Shown here piece after piece: positions 1 to 6,392 of a stretch of DNA of 28,803 nucleotides. Position 1 is the first letter of the stretch. Each line of letters opens with the position of its first letter. The translations under genes were made by a program, and so were the position numbers. A model generated the notes under the pieces. That model worked only from the letters and a program-made list of their open reading frames with translations. It was not told the origin of the DNA and did no database searches. Source of the stretch: an uncultured Prevotella sp. (GTDB lineage Bacteria; Bacteroidota; Bacteroidia; Bacteroidales; Bacteroidaceae); assembly GCA_947304695.1 (NCBI GenBank), contig CAMZBS010000018.1, forward strand, positions 1-28,803. Reading direction: 5' to 3'.

Positions 1-964
1 TGTCAATGCCAGCCGCCTGTGCAACAACCTTCAGGTACTCGTTATACTTTACGTTACTGATGACAGGCAAATTATTCTGATACTTTTTCAGCACAGCCAT
101 GGCTGGCGATAGTAGTGGGATTGTGAACGTCTGCTTCGTCTTTGCTCGGTTACCAACGTAAACTTTCATTCCCTTCACCTCTTGAATTTTACTCGCATCG
201 AAGTCGTGTAGGTCGGTGTAAGAAAGACAGGTGTAAGTTTGAAACACAAACACGTCGCGAACTTTCTGAAGACTTTCTGAAGATAATGCGACATCACGAA
301 CCTTCGCAAATTCTAATGGGGAAAGATACTTACCAATACCACCTTTCGATTTCTCCTTGTCTATACGAATCCATTTGTAAGGATTACGTTTCAAGAATCC
401 TTCATCGATTGCATCCAAGATGAAGGAGTTAAGGAATCGATGATAGTTGTTCCACTTAGAATAAGGTTTCAGTCCCTTCTTCGCCAGATGTTCATCCAAT
501 GCCAAGATGTTTGCATCGGTGACATCCTCGAAATAGCGAATCTTACCCCATGCCGAGAAGAAACGCATGAAACGGTTGTAACGCTCCTTACTGTCATCAG
601 CCTTGCCATACTGACGGATCTTTGTCCGTTGCTCGCAGAACTCCAAGAACGAGATAGCGCTTGCTCGTTTACGCTTCAACCTCTCCTGAATAGAAAAGAT
701 GTCCATTACGCTCTCGCTCATCATGTCAAGAATGACTTGGCGAACCTCAGCCATGAGTTTCTCCAGCGTCTCGTTCAACTCACGGGCATCAATTCGATTT
801 ACCACAGCACCCCTGTGCCAATGCTTTGGCAGGAGCCTGATGCCTGTTGTCATGTACTTCTGTTTACGCTCAAAAGTGATTCTGAGTTCAACAGCTGCCT
901 CCCTGTTCGTTGCCGCAGTCTTTTTGCGGTTGTAAACGAACTCTAATAACGGTGTCTTGTTCAT
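1..964 (-). CDS. Tyrosine recombinase (phage/ICE-type integrase), 3' end beyond the window
   Basis: The frame stays open from an ATG at 964 down to base 1 (321 codons seen, no stop), so the C-terminus is missing. It starts MNKTPLLEFVYNRKK. Residues 1-90 look like the arm-binding N-terminal domain, about 100-200 like the SAM-like core-binding domain, and from about 215 like the catalytic domain. The block VFVFQTYTCLSYTDL (about 238-252) is the catalytic box I region, but Ser248 stands where the first catalytic Arg usually is; this substitution is known in the Bacteroides IntDOT group. GNRAKTKQTFTIPL (271-284) is the beta-hairpin with the likely catalytic Lys275. The HxxR box and the nucleophilic Tyr lie off the window. 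The gene looks more AT-rich than the housekeeping genes to the right and starts next to the 3' end of a tRNA gene, which suggests an integrated element extending left. Family certain; type of element unknown. Confidence 0.93.
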   Translation of the reverse strand, partial: MNKTPLLEFVYNRKKTAATNREAAVELRITFERKQKYMTTGIRLLPKHWHRGAVVNRIDARELNETLEKLMAEVRQVILDMMSESVMDIFSIQERLKRKRASAISFLEFCEQRTKIRQYGKADDSKERYNRFMRFFSAWGKIRYFEDVTDANILALDEHLAKKGLKPYSKWNNYHRFLNSFILDAIDEGFLKRNPYKWIRIDKEKSKGGIGKYLSPLEFAKVRDVALSSESLQKVRDVFVFQTYTCLSYTDLHDFDASKIQEVKGMKVYVGNRAKTKQTFTIPLLSPAMAVLKKYQNNLPVISNVKYNEYLKVVAQAAGID

Positions 965-1007
965 TTTTAACTAAAAGTATTACTTTAAACTATTGACAGC
1001 GGGGGGC

Positions 1008-1031
1008 GGTAATACATCTGGTAATACATTT
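1008..1031. repeat. Two tandem 12-bp direct repeats upstream of the integrase
   Basis: GGTAATACATCT (1008-1019) is followed directly by GGTAATACATTT (1020-1031), 11 of 12 identical. They lie between the integrase start and the tRNA-Ser 3' end, where recombinase arm-binding or accessory-protein sites would be expected. The repeat is seen directly; the role is inference. Confidence 0.6.
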
Positions 1032-1151
1032 CGTGCTTATGATAGCGGAAGATGTCCTATGACTGCTGATGTCATTTTTGGGACGTTCCTCCCTCTATAT
1101 AGCAGATTTTCAATGGGTTAAAAATGCAAGTAGTTGATTTTCAGGCACGAA

Positions 1152-1178
1152 AAAAGGGAATCCGTAAGGTTCCCTTTT
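1152..1178 (-). terminator. Rho-independent terminator of tRNA-Ser
   Basis: On minus, the arms AAAAGGGAA and TTCCCTTTT pair perfectly (1178-1170 with 1160-1152), with an additional CC/GG inner pair, followed by a T run (1155-1150). It begins 8 bases past the CCA end of the tRNA. Confidence 0.85.
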
Positions 1179-1185
1179 CATTAAA

Positions 1186-1273
1186 TGGCGGAGAGAGAGG
1201 GATTCGAACCCCCGGTGCCTCTCAGCACGGCGGTTTTCAAGACCGCTGTAATCGACCACTCTACCATCTCTCC
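1186..1273 (-). tRNA. tRNA-Ser (anticodon UGA), CCA encoded
   Basis: On minus the gene begins GGAGAGATGGTAGAGTGG and ends TCTCTCCGCCA. The 7-bp acceptor stem GGAGAGA/TCTCTCC pairs fully, the discriminator is G and CCA is encoded. The anticodon stem is GCGGT/ACCGC with loop CTTGAAA, giving anticodon TGA (reads UCN Ser codons). The T-arm contains GGTTCGAATCC. The extra bases between anticodon stem and T-arm form the long variable arm of class II tRNAs, consistent with the 88-nt length. It has its own promoter (1303-1310) and terminator (1152-1178). Its 3' end faces the integrase gene, a common arrangement when a tRNA gene serves as attachment site. Confidence 0.97.
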
Positions 1274-1302
1274 TTGTGCTCGAATTGCTCGAAAAGCGGA
1301 TG

Positions 1303-1310
1303 CAAAGGTA
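1303..1310 (-). promoter_or_regulatory. -7 promoter box for tRNA-Ser
   Basis: On minus this reads TACCTTTG followed by CATCC, an exact match to the Bacteroidota -7 consensus TAnnTTTG, 29 bases upstream of the mature tRNA 5' end. No clear -33 TTTG is visible at the usual spacing. Confidence 0.75.
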
Positions 1311-1406
1311 GTGTTTTTATTCAAAACTGGCGCATATTGCGGGGGGTTTCTTTTCTTTTTTTAGATTTTTTAGTATTTTCACAACTGCAATAACTTGCAT
1401 TATTCG

Positions 1407-1414
1407 TATATTTG
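1407..1414 (+). promoter_or_regulatory. -7 promoter box for the TPR/Sel1-like gene
   Basis: TATATTTG matches TAnnTTTG, 33 bases upstream of the ATG at 1448. The flanking TATATTTGCAGC is identical to the box at 10207. A -33 element is not clear. Confidence 0.65.
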
Positions 1415-1447
1415 CAGCATTAATGACTTATCTGTGCAACAATTGAC

Positions 1448-2590
1448 ATGCAGACTCACGATGAAACAATGTTGAGACGCTTCCGCACCAAAGAACGGGT
1501 GATGGAATTGGGGAGTGACGAACTGGAAAAACTACGACTGACCGGAGAACGAGGGGATGCCTACGCTCAGTACGGTTATGGACGGTGGCTCTATTTCTGC
1601 AATCCTTCCGATGATGCCATGAAGAAGGCTGAGGAGCTGTTCTTTGCCACTAAGGACTTCATCCCCGACAGTCTTGCTGCCTACGCACAGATGCTGCGCT
1701 ACGGTGAAACTACAGTCACACATGCAGCCATCATGGACATTGAAAGGAGTGAGCAACTGAACAACGAAGCCATCAAAAGAGGCAGCACGTTAGCTGCCAC
1801 CCAGAAGGCTCGCCACCGCATATTCGGCAACTTCTGTGAGTCAGAGCCCCAACAGGTGGCCACAGAGATTGAGATGCGGCTGTCCGACTATCCCGACAAC
1901 GACCCTCTTTGGTACTTATTGTTAGCATACGCCTACGAAGAAGCTGGCAGACAGGAGGATGCCATCAGGTTGTACGAAGAGGCTATTGAGCACGGGGAAG
2001 TGGAAGCCTATTTTTATCTGGCCTTCACTTATCAGCGACGTGGCAACATGGCTCTCTATGAAGCTTTGATGGAAGAAGGCTGTGAGAAAGGCTGTACCAC
2101 CTGTCTGATTTATCAGTCTGACACAGCCGACGATGATTTCGACACGCTGCCCAAAAATCAACAGCAACTACTGCACCAGCAACTTGACGAACGCCTGTAC
2201 CGAGGCCTGAAACTGGGTGAAGGACTTTGCGCCTACTACCTGTGGATGCACCATTATTACGGTGGACTTGGCTACACTGCTGACAGGGAGAAAGCCTTTG
2301 CCTATCTGAAACGGGGCATACAGCTGGCCAGCACGCCTTGCATCATTCAGATGGCCACAGAGGCTGAGAGTGGCCATCTGCCAAATAGCATGAGACTATC
2401 AGCAACCGACATTGCTGAACTGTGGCTGAAGGCCGCCCGCTATGCTCCTTACGACGAAGAAGTGATGCTCGCCCTGCAACGAGTGAGCGACCCCGTCTTT
2501 CTGCTCAGGCACAAAGAGGAACTGGAACACTACTGGCTATCACGCTTCGACGAAGACGAAGATGACGGCCGATTCGACGCTTGGACATAA
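1448..2590 (+). CDS. TPR/Sel1-like repeat protein, function unknown
   Basis: This 380-residue protein has no signal peptide or membrane segment and is probably cytoplasmic. Helical repeats are visible: GDAYAQYGYGRWLYF (about 36-50), PLWYLLLAYAYEEAGRQEDAIRLYEEAIEHGEVEAYFYLAFTY in pieces (about 153-195), and a Sel1-like GLCAYYLWMHHYYGGLGYTA stretch followed by KAFAYLKRGIQLA (about 258-293). These match the alternating helix pattern of TPR and Sel1-like repeats, which serve as protein-binding scaffolds. The C-terminus is acidic (RFDEDEDDGRFD). The start at 1448 suits the -7 box at 1407; in-frame ATGs at 1469 and 1502 are alternatives. It lies 104 bases upstream of mutS2, which has its own promoter, so co-transcription is not required. 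I do not recognise a specific function. Confidence 0.85.
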   Translation: MQTHDETMLRRFRTKERVMELGSDELEKLRLTGERGDAYAQYGYGRWLYFCNPSDDAMKKAEELFFATKDFIPDSLAAYAQMLRYGETTVTHAAIMDIERSEQLNNEAIKRGSTLAATQKARHRIFGNFCESEPQQVATEIEMRLSDYPDNDPLWYLLLAYAYEEAGRQEDAIRLYEEAIEHGEVEAYFYLAFTYQRRGNMALYEALMEEGCEKGCTTCLIYQSDTADDDFDTLPKNQQQLLHQQLDERLYRGLKLGEGLCAYYLWMHHYYGGLGYTADREKAFAYLKRGIQLASTPCIIQMATEAESGHLPNSMRLSATDIAELWLKAARYAPYDEEVMLALQRVSDPVFLLRHKEELEHYWLSRFDEDEDDGRFDAWT

Positions 2591-2681
2591 GGAACTATTA
2601 GCAACGGAAAACGAAAAGTTCCCCCAAGACCAACAAATGTTAAAAACAGTCCTCATCAGCCATTACTTCAGCGAAAAGCAG

Positions 2682-2689
2682 TACCTTTG
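2682..2689 (+). promoter_or_regulatory. -7 promoter box for mutS2, five bases before the ATG
   Basis: TACCTTTG followed by CACCC and then the ATG at 2695. The 13-base string TACCTTTGCACCC is identical to the boxes before the lytic-transglycosylase (5391) and slyD (27300) genes. With the usual spacing, transcription would start at or next to the start codon, implying a leaderless mRNA. Confidence 0.7.
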
Positions 2690-2694
2690 CACCC

Positions 2695-5280
2695 ATGATA
2701 TACCCGAATAACTACGAGCATAAGATCGGATTCAACGAGATACGCACGCTTTTGAAGGAACGTTGCCTCAGCACACTGGGACGCGAGAAGGTCGATTCGC
2801 TGGTGTTTTCCACCCAGCACGACGAGGTGACCGAATGGCTGGAACAAGTACATGAGTTCCGCCTGCTTCAAGAGACTGCCGACGACTTCCCCCTACAGTA
2901 TTTTTTTGACGTACGCGAAGCTGTGGCCCGCATTCGTTTGGCCGGCACCCACCTCGAAGAAAATGAGGTGTTCGACCTGCGCCGTTCACTGGACACCATC
3001 GTCCGCATCGTGGCTTATCTGAACAGAGGCCAGCAAGCCGACGATGCTGAATTCGAGCCCCAATACCCTGCCCTACACCGCCTGACAAAGGACGTGATTA
3101 CCTTTCCGGCCATGATTCGCCGCATCGACTCCATCCTCGACAAGTACGGACATGTCAAGGACGGTGCCTCGATGGTGCTAGCTGGCATACGCAATGAGCT
3201 GTCGAAGACCGAAGGCAGCATCTCGCGCACCCTTTATACCATCCTTCACTCGGCCCAGCGTGAAGGTTTAGTTGACAAGGACACCGCCCCCACCATGCGT
3301 GACGGTCGACTGATGATTCCCGTCTCGCCCAGTGTAAAGCGCCGTATTAACGGCATTGTCCACGACGAGAGCGCCACCGGCAAGACCGTCTTTATTGAAC
3401 CTGCCGAGGTGGTTGAAGCCAACAACCGCATTCGTGAGCTTGAGGCCGAGGAACGCCGCGAAATCATTCGCATCCTCACCGTGTTCAGCGACGAGGTACG
3501 TCCTCATGTGAAAAACATTCTCGACTCATACGACTTCCTGGCCACTATCGACCTCATCCGTGCCAAGGCCGAACTGGCCAAGACCATTAAGGCCATCGAG
3601 CCAAAGGTCGAACCACGCCCCCATTTGGACTGGATCCATGCCGTCCACCCCCTGCTGGCCCTCTCGCTTGAGAAGCAACAGAAAAAGGTGGTGCCGCTAG
3701 ACATCACGCTCTCAACGCCCCGTGCTCAACTACTCATCATCTCCGGCCCTAACGCAGGCGGAAAGTCGGTCTGTTTGAAGACCGTGGGCCTACTACAGTA
3801 CATGCTGCAATGCGGTCTGTCCGTTCCCATGGGCGATCGCAGCACCTGCGGTATCTTCCAGAACATCATGATCGACATTGGCGACGAGCAGAGCATTGAG
3901 GACGATTTGTCGACCTACTCGTCACACCTGATGAACATGAAGATGATGATCCGCCATGCCGATGCTCACACCTTATTATTAATTGACGAGTTCGGCGGTG
4001 GCACTGAGCCTACCATCGGTGGTGCCATTGCCGAGGCCGTGCTGAAGCAGTTCTGGTTGAAGAAGACCTTCGGTGTCATCACCACTCACTACCAGAACCT
4101 GAAGCACTTTGCCGAAGACCACGAAGGCGTGGTCAACGGTGCCATGCTCTACGACCGCCACGAGATGCAAGCCCTCTTTCAACTTTCTATAGGCCAGCCC
4201 GGCTCCTCATTTGCCATCGAGATTGCCCGCAAGACAGGCCTGCCCGAAGAGGTCATCAACGATGCCGCAGACATTGTGGGGCGCGACTACATTCAGAGCG
4301 ACAAGTACCTGCAGGACATCGTCCGCGACAAACGCTACTGGGAAGGCAAGCGCCAGACCATACACCAGCACGAGAAATCACTCGAGAACAAGATCAACCG
4401 CTATGAAGACGAGCTGACCGAGATAGAACAACAGCGCAAGGACATTCTCCGCCGTGCCAAGGAGCAGGCAGAGGAACTGCTGCGCGAGAGCAACCGAAAA
4501 ATAGAAAACGCCATCCGAGAGATACGCGAGCAGCAGGCCGAGAAGGAAGCCGCCAAGCGCATTCGCGAAGAGCTTGATGTCTTTAAGCAGGAGGTGAGCG
4601 AAATCGACACCAAAGCCAGCGACGAGATGATTGAACGAAAGATGCGACAGATACAGGAGCGCAAAAAGAGGAAAGAAGAAAAGAGAAAGAACCTCGCCCT
4701 CAACCCCTCTCCCAAAGAGAATGGAACTGATGGTTCTTCCGACAGCAGCCACTCCACTCTCAATGGAAGAGCAGACGGAGGTGAGGCTCTAACAGTTGGG
4801 GCCACCGTCCGCATCAAAGGTCTCACTTCCGTGGGACGCATCGAGAGTATCGACGGCAAGATGGCCACCGTCATCTTCGGCAGCATGCGCACCAAGATGC
4901 GCACCGACCGACTTGAGCCTGCCAAGGAGCCAAAGGCCGAACAGACCAAGGCCGAGGAGCGCAACGCCCAGCTTGTTGGCAGCTATGCCAACCTCTCCAA
5001 CGGCACCCGCGCTGCCATTGACCAACGCCGCACCAACTTCCATCAGGACATTGACGTGCGAGGCATGCGCGGCGACGAGGCCATCAACGCCATCACCTAC
5101 TTCATCGACGATGCCATTCTCGTAGGCATGAGCCGCGTGCGCATCCTTCACGGCACCGGCACCGGCATTCTTCGCCAGCTCATCCGCCAATATCTCGCCA
5201 CCGTCCCCAACGTCGCCCACTTCCGCGACGAGCACGTTCAGTTTGGTGGAGCAGGCATTACCGTAGTGGACATTGAGTGA
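2695..5280 (+). CDS. mutS2: MutS2-family ATPase/nuclease with Smr domain
   Basis: The 861-residue protein has full MutS2 length and layout: helical core/lever (about 1-320), MutS ATPase with Walker A GPNAGGKS (351-358) and Walker B LLLIDEFGGGTEP (Asp431, Glu432), and the ATPase dimer region to about 510. A long charged coiled coil (about 530-675), a small beta domain (about 700-745) and a C-terminal Smr domain with DIDVRGMRGDEA (785-796) and HGTGTG (819-824) follow. The MutS1 mismatch-recognition domain is absent, as expected. In known MutS2 proteins the Smr domain is nucleolytic and the protein acts on recombination intermediates or on collided ribosomes; which role applies here cannot be told from sequence. 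The MIYPNN start fits the start of Bacteroidota MutS2 proteins and lies only five bases past the promoter box. Confidence 0.97.
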   Translation: MIYPNNYEHKIGFNEIRTLLKERCLSTLGREKVDSLVFSTQHDEVTEWLEQVHEFRLLQETADDFPLQYFFDVREAVARIRLAGTHLEENEVFDLRRSLDTIVRIVAYLNRGQQADDAEFEPQYPALHRLTKDVITFPAMIRRIDSILDKYGHVKDGASMVLAGIRNELSKTEGSISRTLYTILHSAQREGLVDKDTAPTMRDGRLMIPVSPSVKRRINGIVHDESATGKTVFIEPAEVVEANNRIRELEAEERREIIRILTVFSDEVRPHVKNILDSYDFLATIDLIRAKAELAKTIKAIEPKVEPRPHLDWIHAVHPLLALSLEKQQKKVVPLDITLSTPRAQLLIISGPNAGGKSVCLKTVGLLQYMLQCGLSVPMGDRSTCGIFQNIMIDIGDEQSIEDDLSTYSSHLMNMKMMIRHADAHTLLLIDEFGGGTEPTIGGAIAEAVLKQFWLKKTFGVITTHYQNLKHFAEDHEGVVNGAMLYDRHEMQALFQLSIGQPGSSFAIEIARKTGLPEEVINDAADIVGRDYIQSDKYLQDIVRDKRYWEGKRQTIHQHEKSLENKINRYEDELTEIEQQRKDILRRAKEQAEELLRESNRKIENAIREIREQQAEKEAAKRIREELDVFKQEVSEIDTKASDEMIERKMRQIQERKKRKEEKRKNLALNPSPKENGTDGSSDSSHSTLNGRADGGEALTVGATVRIKGLTSVGRIESIDGKMATVIFGSMRTKMRTDRLEPAKEPKAEQTKAEERNAQLVGSYANLSNGTRAAIDQRRTNFHQDIDVRGMRGDEAINAITYFIDDAILVGMSRVRILHGTGTGILRQLIRQYLATVPNVAHFRDEHVQFGGAGITVVDIE

Positions 5281-5313
5281 GCTGTGTGAACCGAGTTCTC
5301 CACTCTCAACTTC

Positions 5314-5351
5314 CTTGATTTAAGTCAAGAAATTGTTGCTGTGTGCGCACA
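5314..5351. promoter_or_regulatory. Two short palindromes between mutS2 and the lytic-transglycosylase promoter
   Basis: CTTGATTTAAGTCAAG (5314-5329) is a near-perfect palindrome and TGTGCGCACA (5342-5351) a perfect 10-bp palindrome, 40 bases upstream of the -7 box at 5391. Neither is followed by a T run, so a standard terminator is unlikely. An operator role is possible but unproven. Confidence 0.35.
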
Positions 5352-5390
5352 AAACGCACATTTCGTGATTTATAATTCAAAAATACTCCC

Positions 5391-5398
5391 TACCTTTG
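5391..5398 (+). promoter_or_regulatory. -7 promoter box for the lytic-transglycosylase-like gene
   Basis: TACCTTTG followed by CACCC, exact match to the consensus. It predicts a leader of about 60 bases before the ATG at 5466; CGATTT and AAATCG (5403-5420) could form a small hairpin at its 5' end. Confidence 0.75.
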
Positions 5399-5465
5399 CA
5401 CCCGATTTAAGTGAAAATCGCGGATAACACGCTTCTCGTGATGAGAAAGCCACTAAATATTGATT

Positions 5466-5903
5466 ATGAAGAAATTAGTGAAGAATGTATGTCTGAGCCT
5501 GACACTTCTGTCACTGATTCCGACGGCAGCCCAGGCTGCCACTAAAGGAAGCAACAGCTCAGCATCGTTTGATTGGACTCCAGTCATGGAAGCCATCATC
5601 AAAGTAGAGAGCGAAGGAAACGCCCGCGCCGTGAGTGGGAACTCAGTAGGCGCCATGCAAATCACTCCAGTCCTTGTGAGGGAATGCAACGAGATTCTCA
5701 AGAATCGCAAGAGTGACAAGCGCTTTACGATGGACGACCGCTACAACGTCGAAAAGTCGAAAGAGATGTTCCTTCTGATCCAGTCGCACTACAACAAGGC
5801 GAATAATGTAGAGAAAGCAATTCGTTCGTGGAACGGAGGTCCACGCTACAGCGTCAGGGCCACCAACCGTTACCTAACCAAGGTGATGCGACACCTCAAA
5901 TAA
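5466..5903 (+). CDS. Exported lytic-transglycosylase-like (SLT domain) protein
   Basis: The protein has 145 residues from ATG 5466; an upstream in-frame TTG at 5460 is less likely because MKK starts a normal signal peptide. The signal peptide is about residues 1-24 (hydrophobic LSLTLLSLIP, cleavage near AAQA|A). The mature part is one minimal SLT fold: IIKVESEGN with the expected catalytic Glu48, NSVGAMQITP (59-68) matching the GxMQ motif, and IRSWNGGPRY (119-128) in place of the AYNAG motif. Enzymes of this family cleave the MurNAc-GlcNAc bond of peptidoglycan, with the protein in the periplasm or on the envelope. It is short for a housekeeping enzyme and has no LysM or other wall-binding domain. 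It has its own promoter and a strong terminator, so it appears monocistronic. Confidence 0.88.
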   Translation: MKKLVKNVCLSLTLLSLIPTAAQAATKGSNSSASFDWTPVMEAIIKVESEGNARAVSGNSVGAMQITPVLVRECNEILKNRKSDKRFTMDDRYNVEKSKEMFLLIQSHYNKANNVEKAIRSWNGGPRYSVRATNRYLTKVMRHLK

Positions 5904-5935
5904 GCATAAGCGTATGTTTAATTGAACTAATACAA

Positions 5936-5979
5936 AGTCCGGTTGTCATTGCTGCAAAGCATGGCAGCCGGACTTTTTT
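5936..5979 (+). terminator. Rho-independent terminator after the lytic-transglycosylase gene
   Basis: AGTCCGG (5936-5942) pairs with CCGGACT (5968-5974), with further pairing inward (TTGTCA with TGGCAG, two wobbles), followed by a run of T at 5974-5979. Confidence 0.88.
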
Positions 5980-6123
5980 GTTGCAACGTTCATGTCATAT
6001 GAAAAATCTTTACAACGACCCCTCTGAGATTCGCTCAGAATTCACCAAGTAGTCAGTCGGTCGCAAATGAGCGAATTATGGGCGATTTTGTAAACAGTTG
6101 GTAATCAGTGGATTGAATTTTAG

Positions 6124-6255
6124 AAGGCTTTTTCATCCCCCGAAAAATGCCGTTTTATACCCCAACAGAGGCTTGGTTTCGACGAAAAAGAGGCTTGGTT
6201 TCGATGCGTTTAAGCCTTATTTCCGATGCGTCCGAGGCTTACTTCCATGCAGTCA
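6124..6255. repeat. Array of six in-phase degenerate 22-bp units
   Basis: Units start at 6124, 6146, 6168, 6190, 6212 and 6234, an exact 22-bp period. The last four are clear: units at 6168 and 6190 share the first 15 bases GAGGCTTGGTTTCGA, the third begins AAGCCTTATTTCCGATGCG and the fourth GAGGCTTACTTCCATGC. The first two (beginning AAGGCTTTTTCAT and AATGCCGTTTTAT) match each other at 15 of 22 positions and the rest more weakly. There are no spacers, so this is a tandem array rather than a CRISPR. 22 bp is not a multiple of three, which argues against coding. Confidence 0.75.
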
Positions 6256-6290
6256 GCGGCCTGCTGCCTCGGAGGCAGCAGGCCGCTGAC
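6252..6290. repeat. Perfect 39-nt palindrome with 19-bp arms
   Basis: The left arm GTCAGCGGCCTGCTGCCTC (6252-6270) is the exact reverse complement of 6272-6290, with a single G (6271) between. It abuts the 22-bp array. Neither side has a T run, so it is not a standard Rho-independent terminator, although it sits between convergent genes and could still block transcription or exonucleases. As DNA it could extrude a cruciform. Confidence 0.9.
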
Positions 6291-6392
6291 CATGAAAGAG
6301 CTGTTTCTTGCGTCTTCGTCCGTCTAGAAGCACCTATTCAGAGAATGCTTTTTTCTATGAATTATTTTGACAAAACGAAGCCGCTTTCAAGG

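Larger units (their letters stand above)
5904..6392. other. 489-bp non-coding region between convergent genes
   Basis: No credible gene is visible. The stretch contains, in order, a Rho-independent terminator (5936-5979), a small hairpin with TCTGAG/CTCAGA arms (6023-6039), a 22-bp-period repeat array (6124-6255) and a large palindrome (6252-6290). The approximately 100 bases before the fucosidase stop show nothing I can name. Open frames crossing it in plus end antisense to the fucosidase and look like shadows. Confidence 0.7.

Noticed and set aside
729..739. A preliminary position for the integrase catalytic-box substitution, left in the findings list with interest 0
   Set aside because: The coordinates were wrong; the box is at about 212-235, as given in the finding on the Ser substitution. 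The zero-interest entry should be ignored.
142..946. Open frames on plus at the left edge
   Set aside because: They are antisense to the integrase, which is open across the entire stretch and has recognisable recombinase motifs.
1124..1393. An 89-codon open frame on plus crossing the tRNA gene
   Set aside because: It includes the whole tRNA-Ser and its terminator in antisense, which accounts for the RGIRTPGA sequence often seen in such false genes.
2591..2622. GGAACT/AGTTCC hairpin after the TPR-like gene as a terminator
   Set aside because: Six base pairs with a 20-base loop and no T run.
6124..6255. The 22-bp array as a CRISPR
   Set aside because: The units are tandem with no spacers, degenerate, and no cas gene is present in the window.
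6252..6290. The palindrome as a Rho-independent terminator for the fucosidase
   Set aside because: Neither strand has a T run after the stem; it also lies over 100 bases past the stop. It is kept as an unexplained palindrome.
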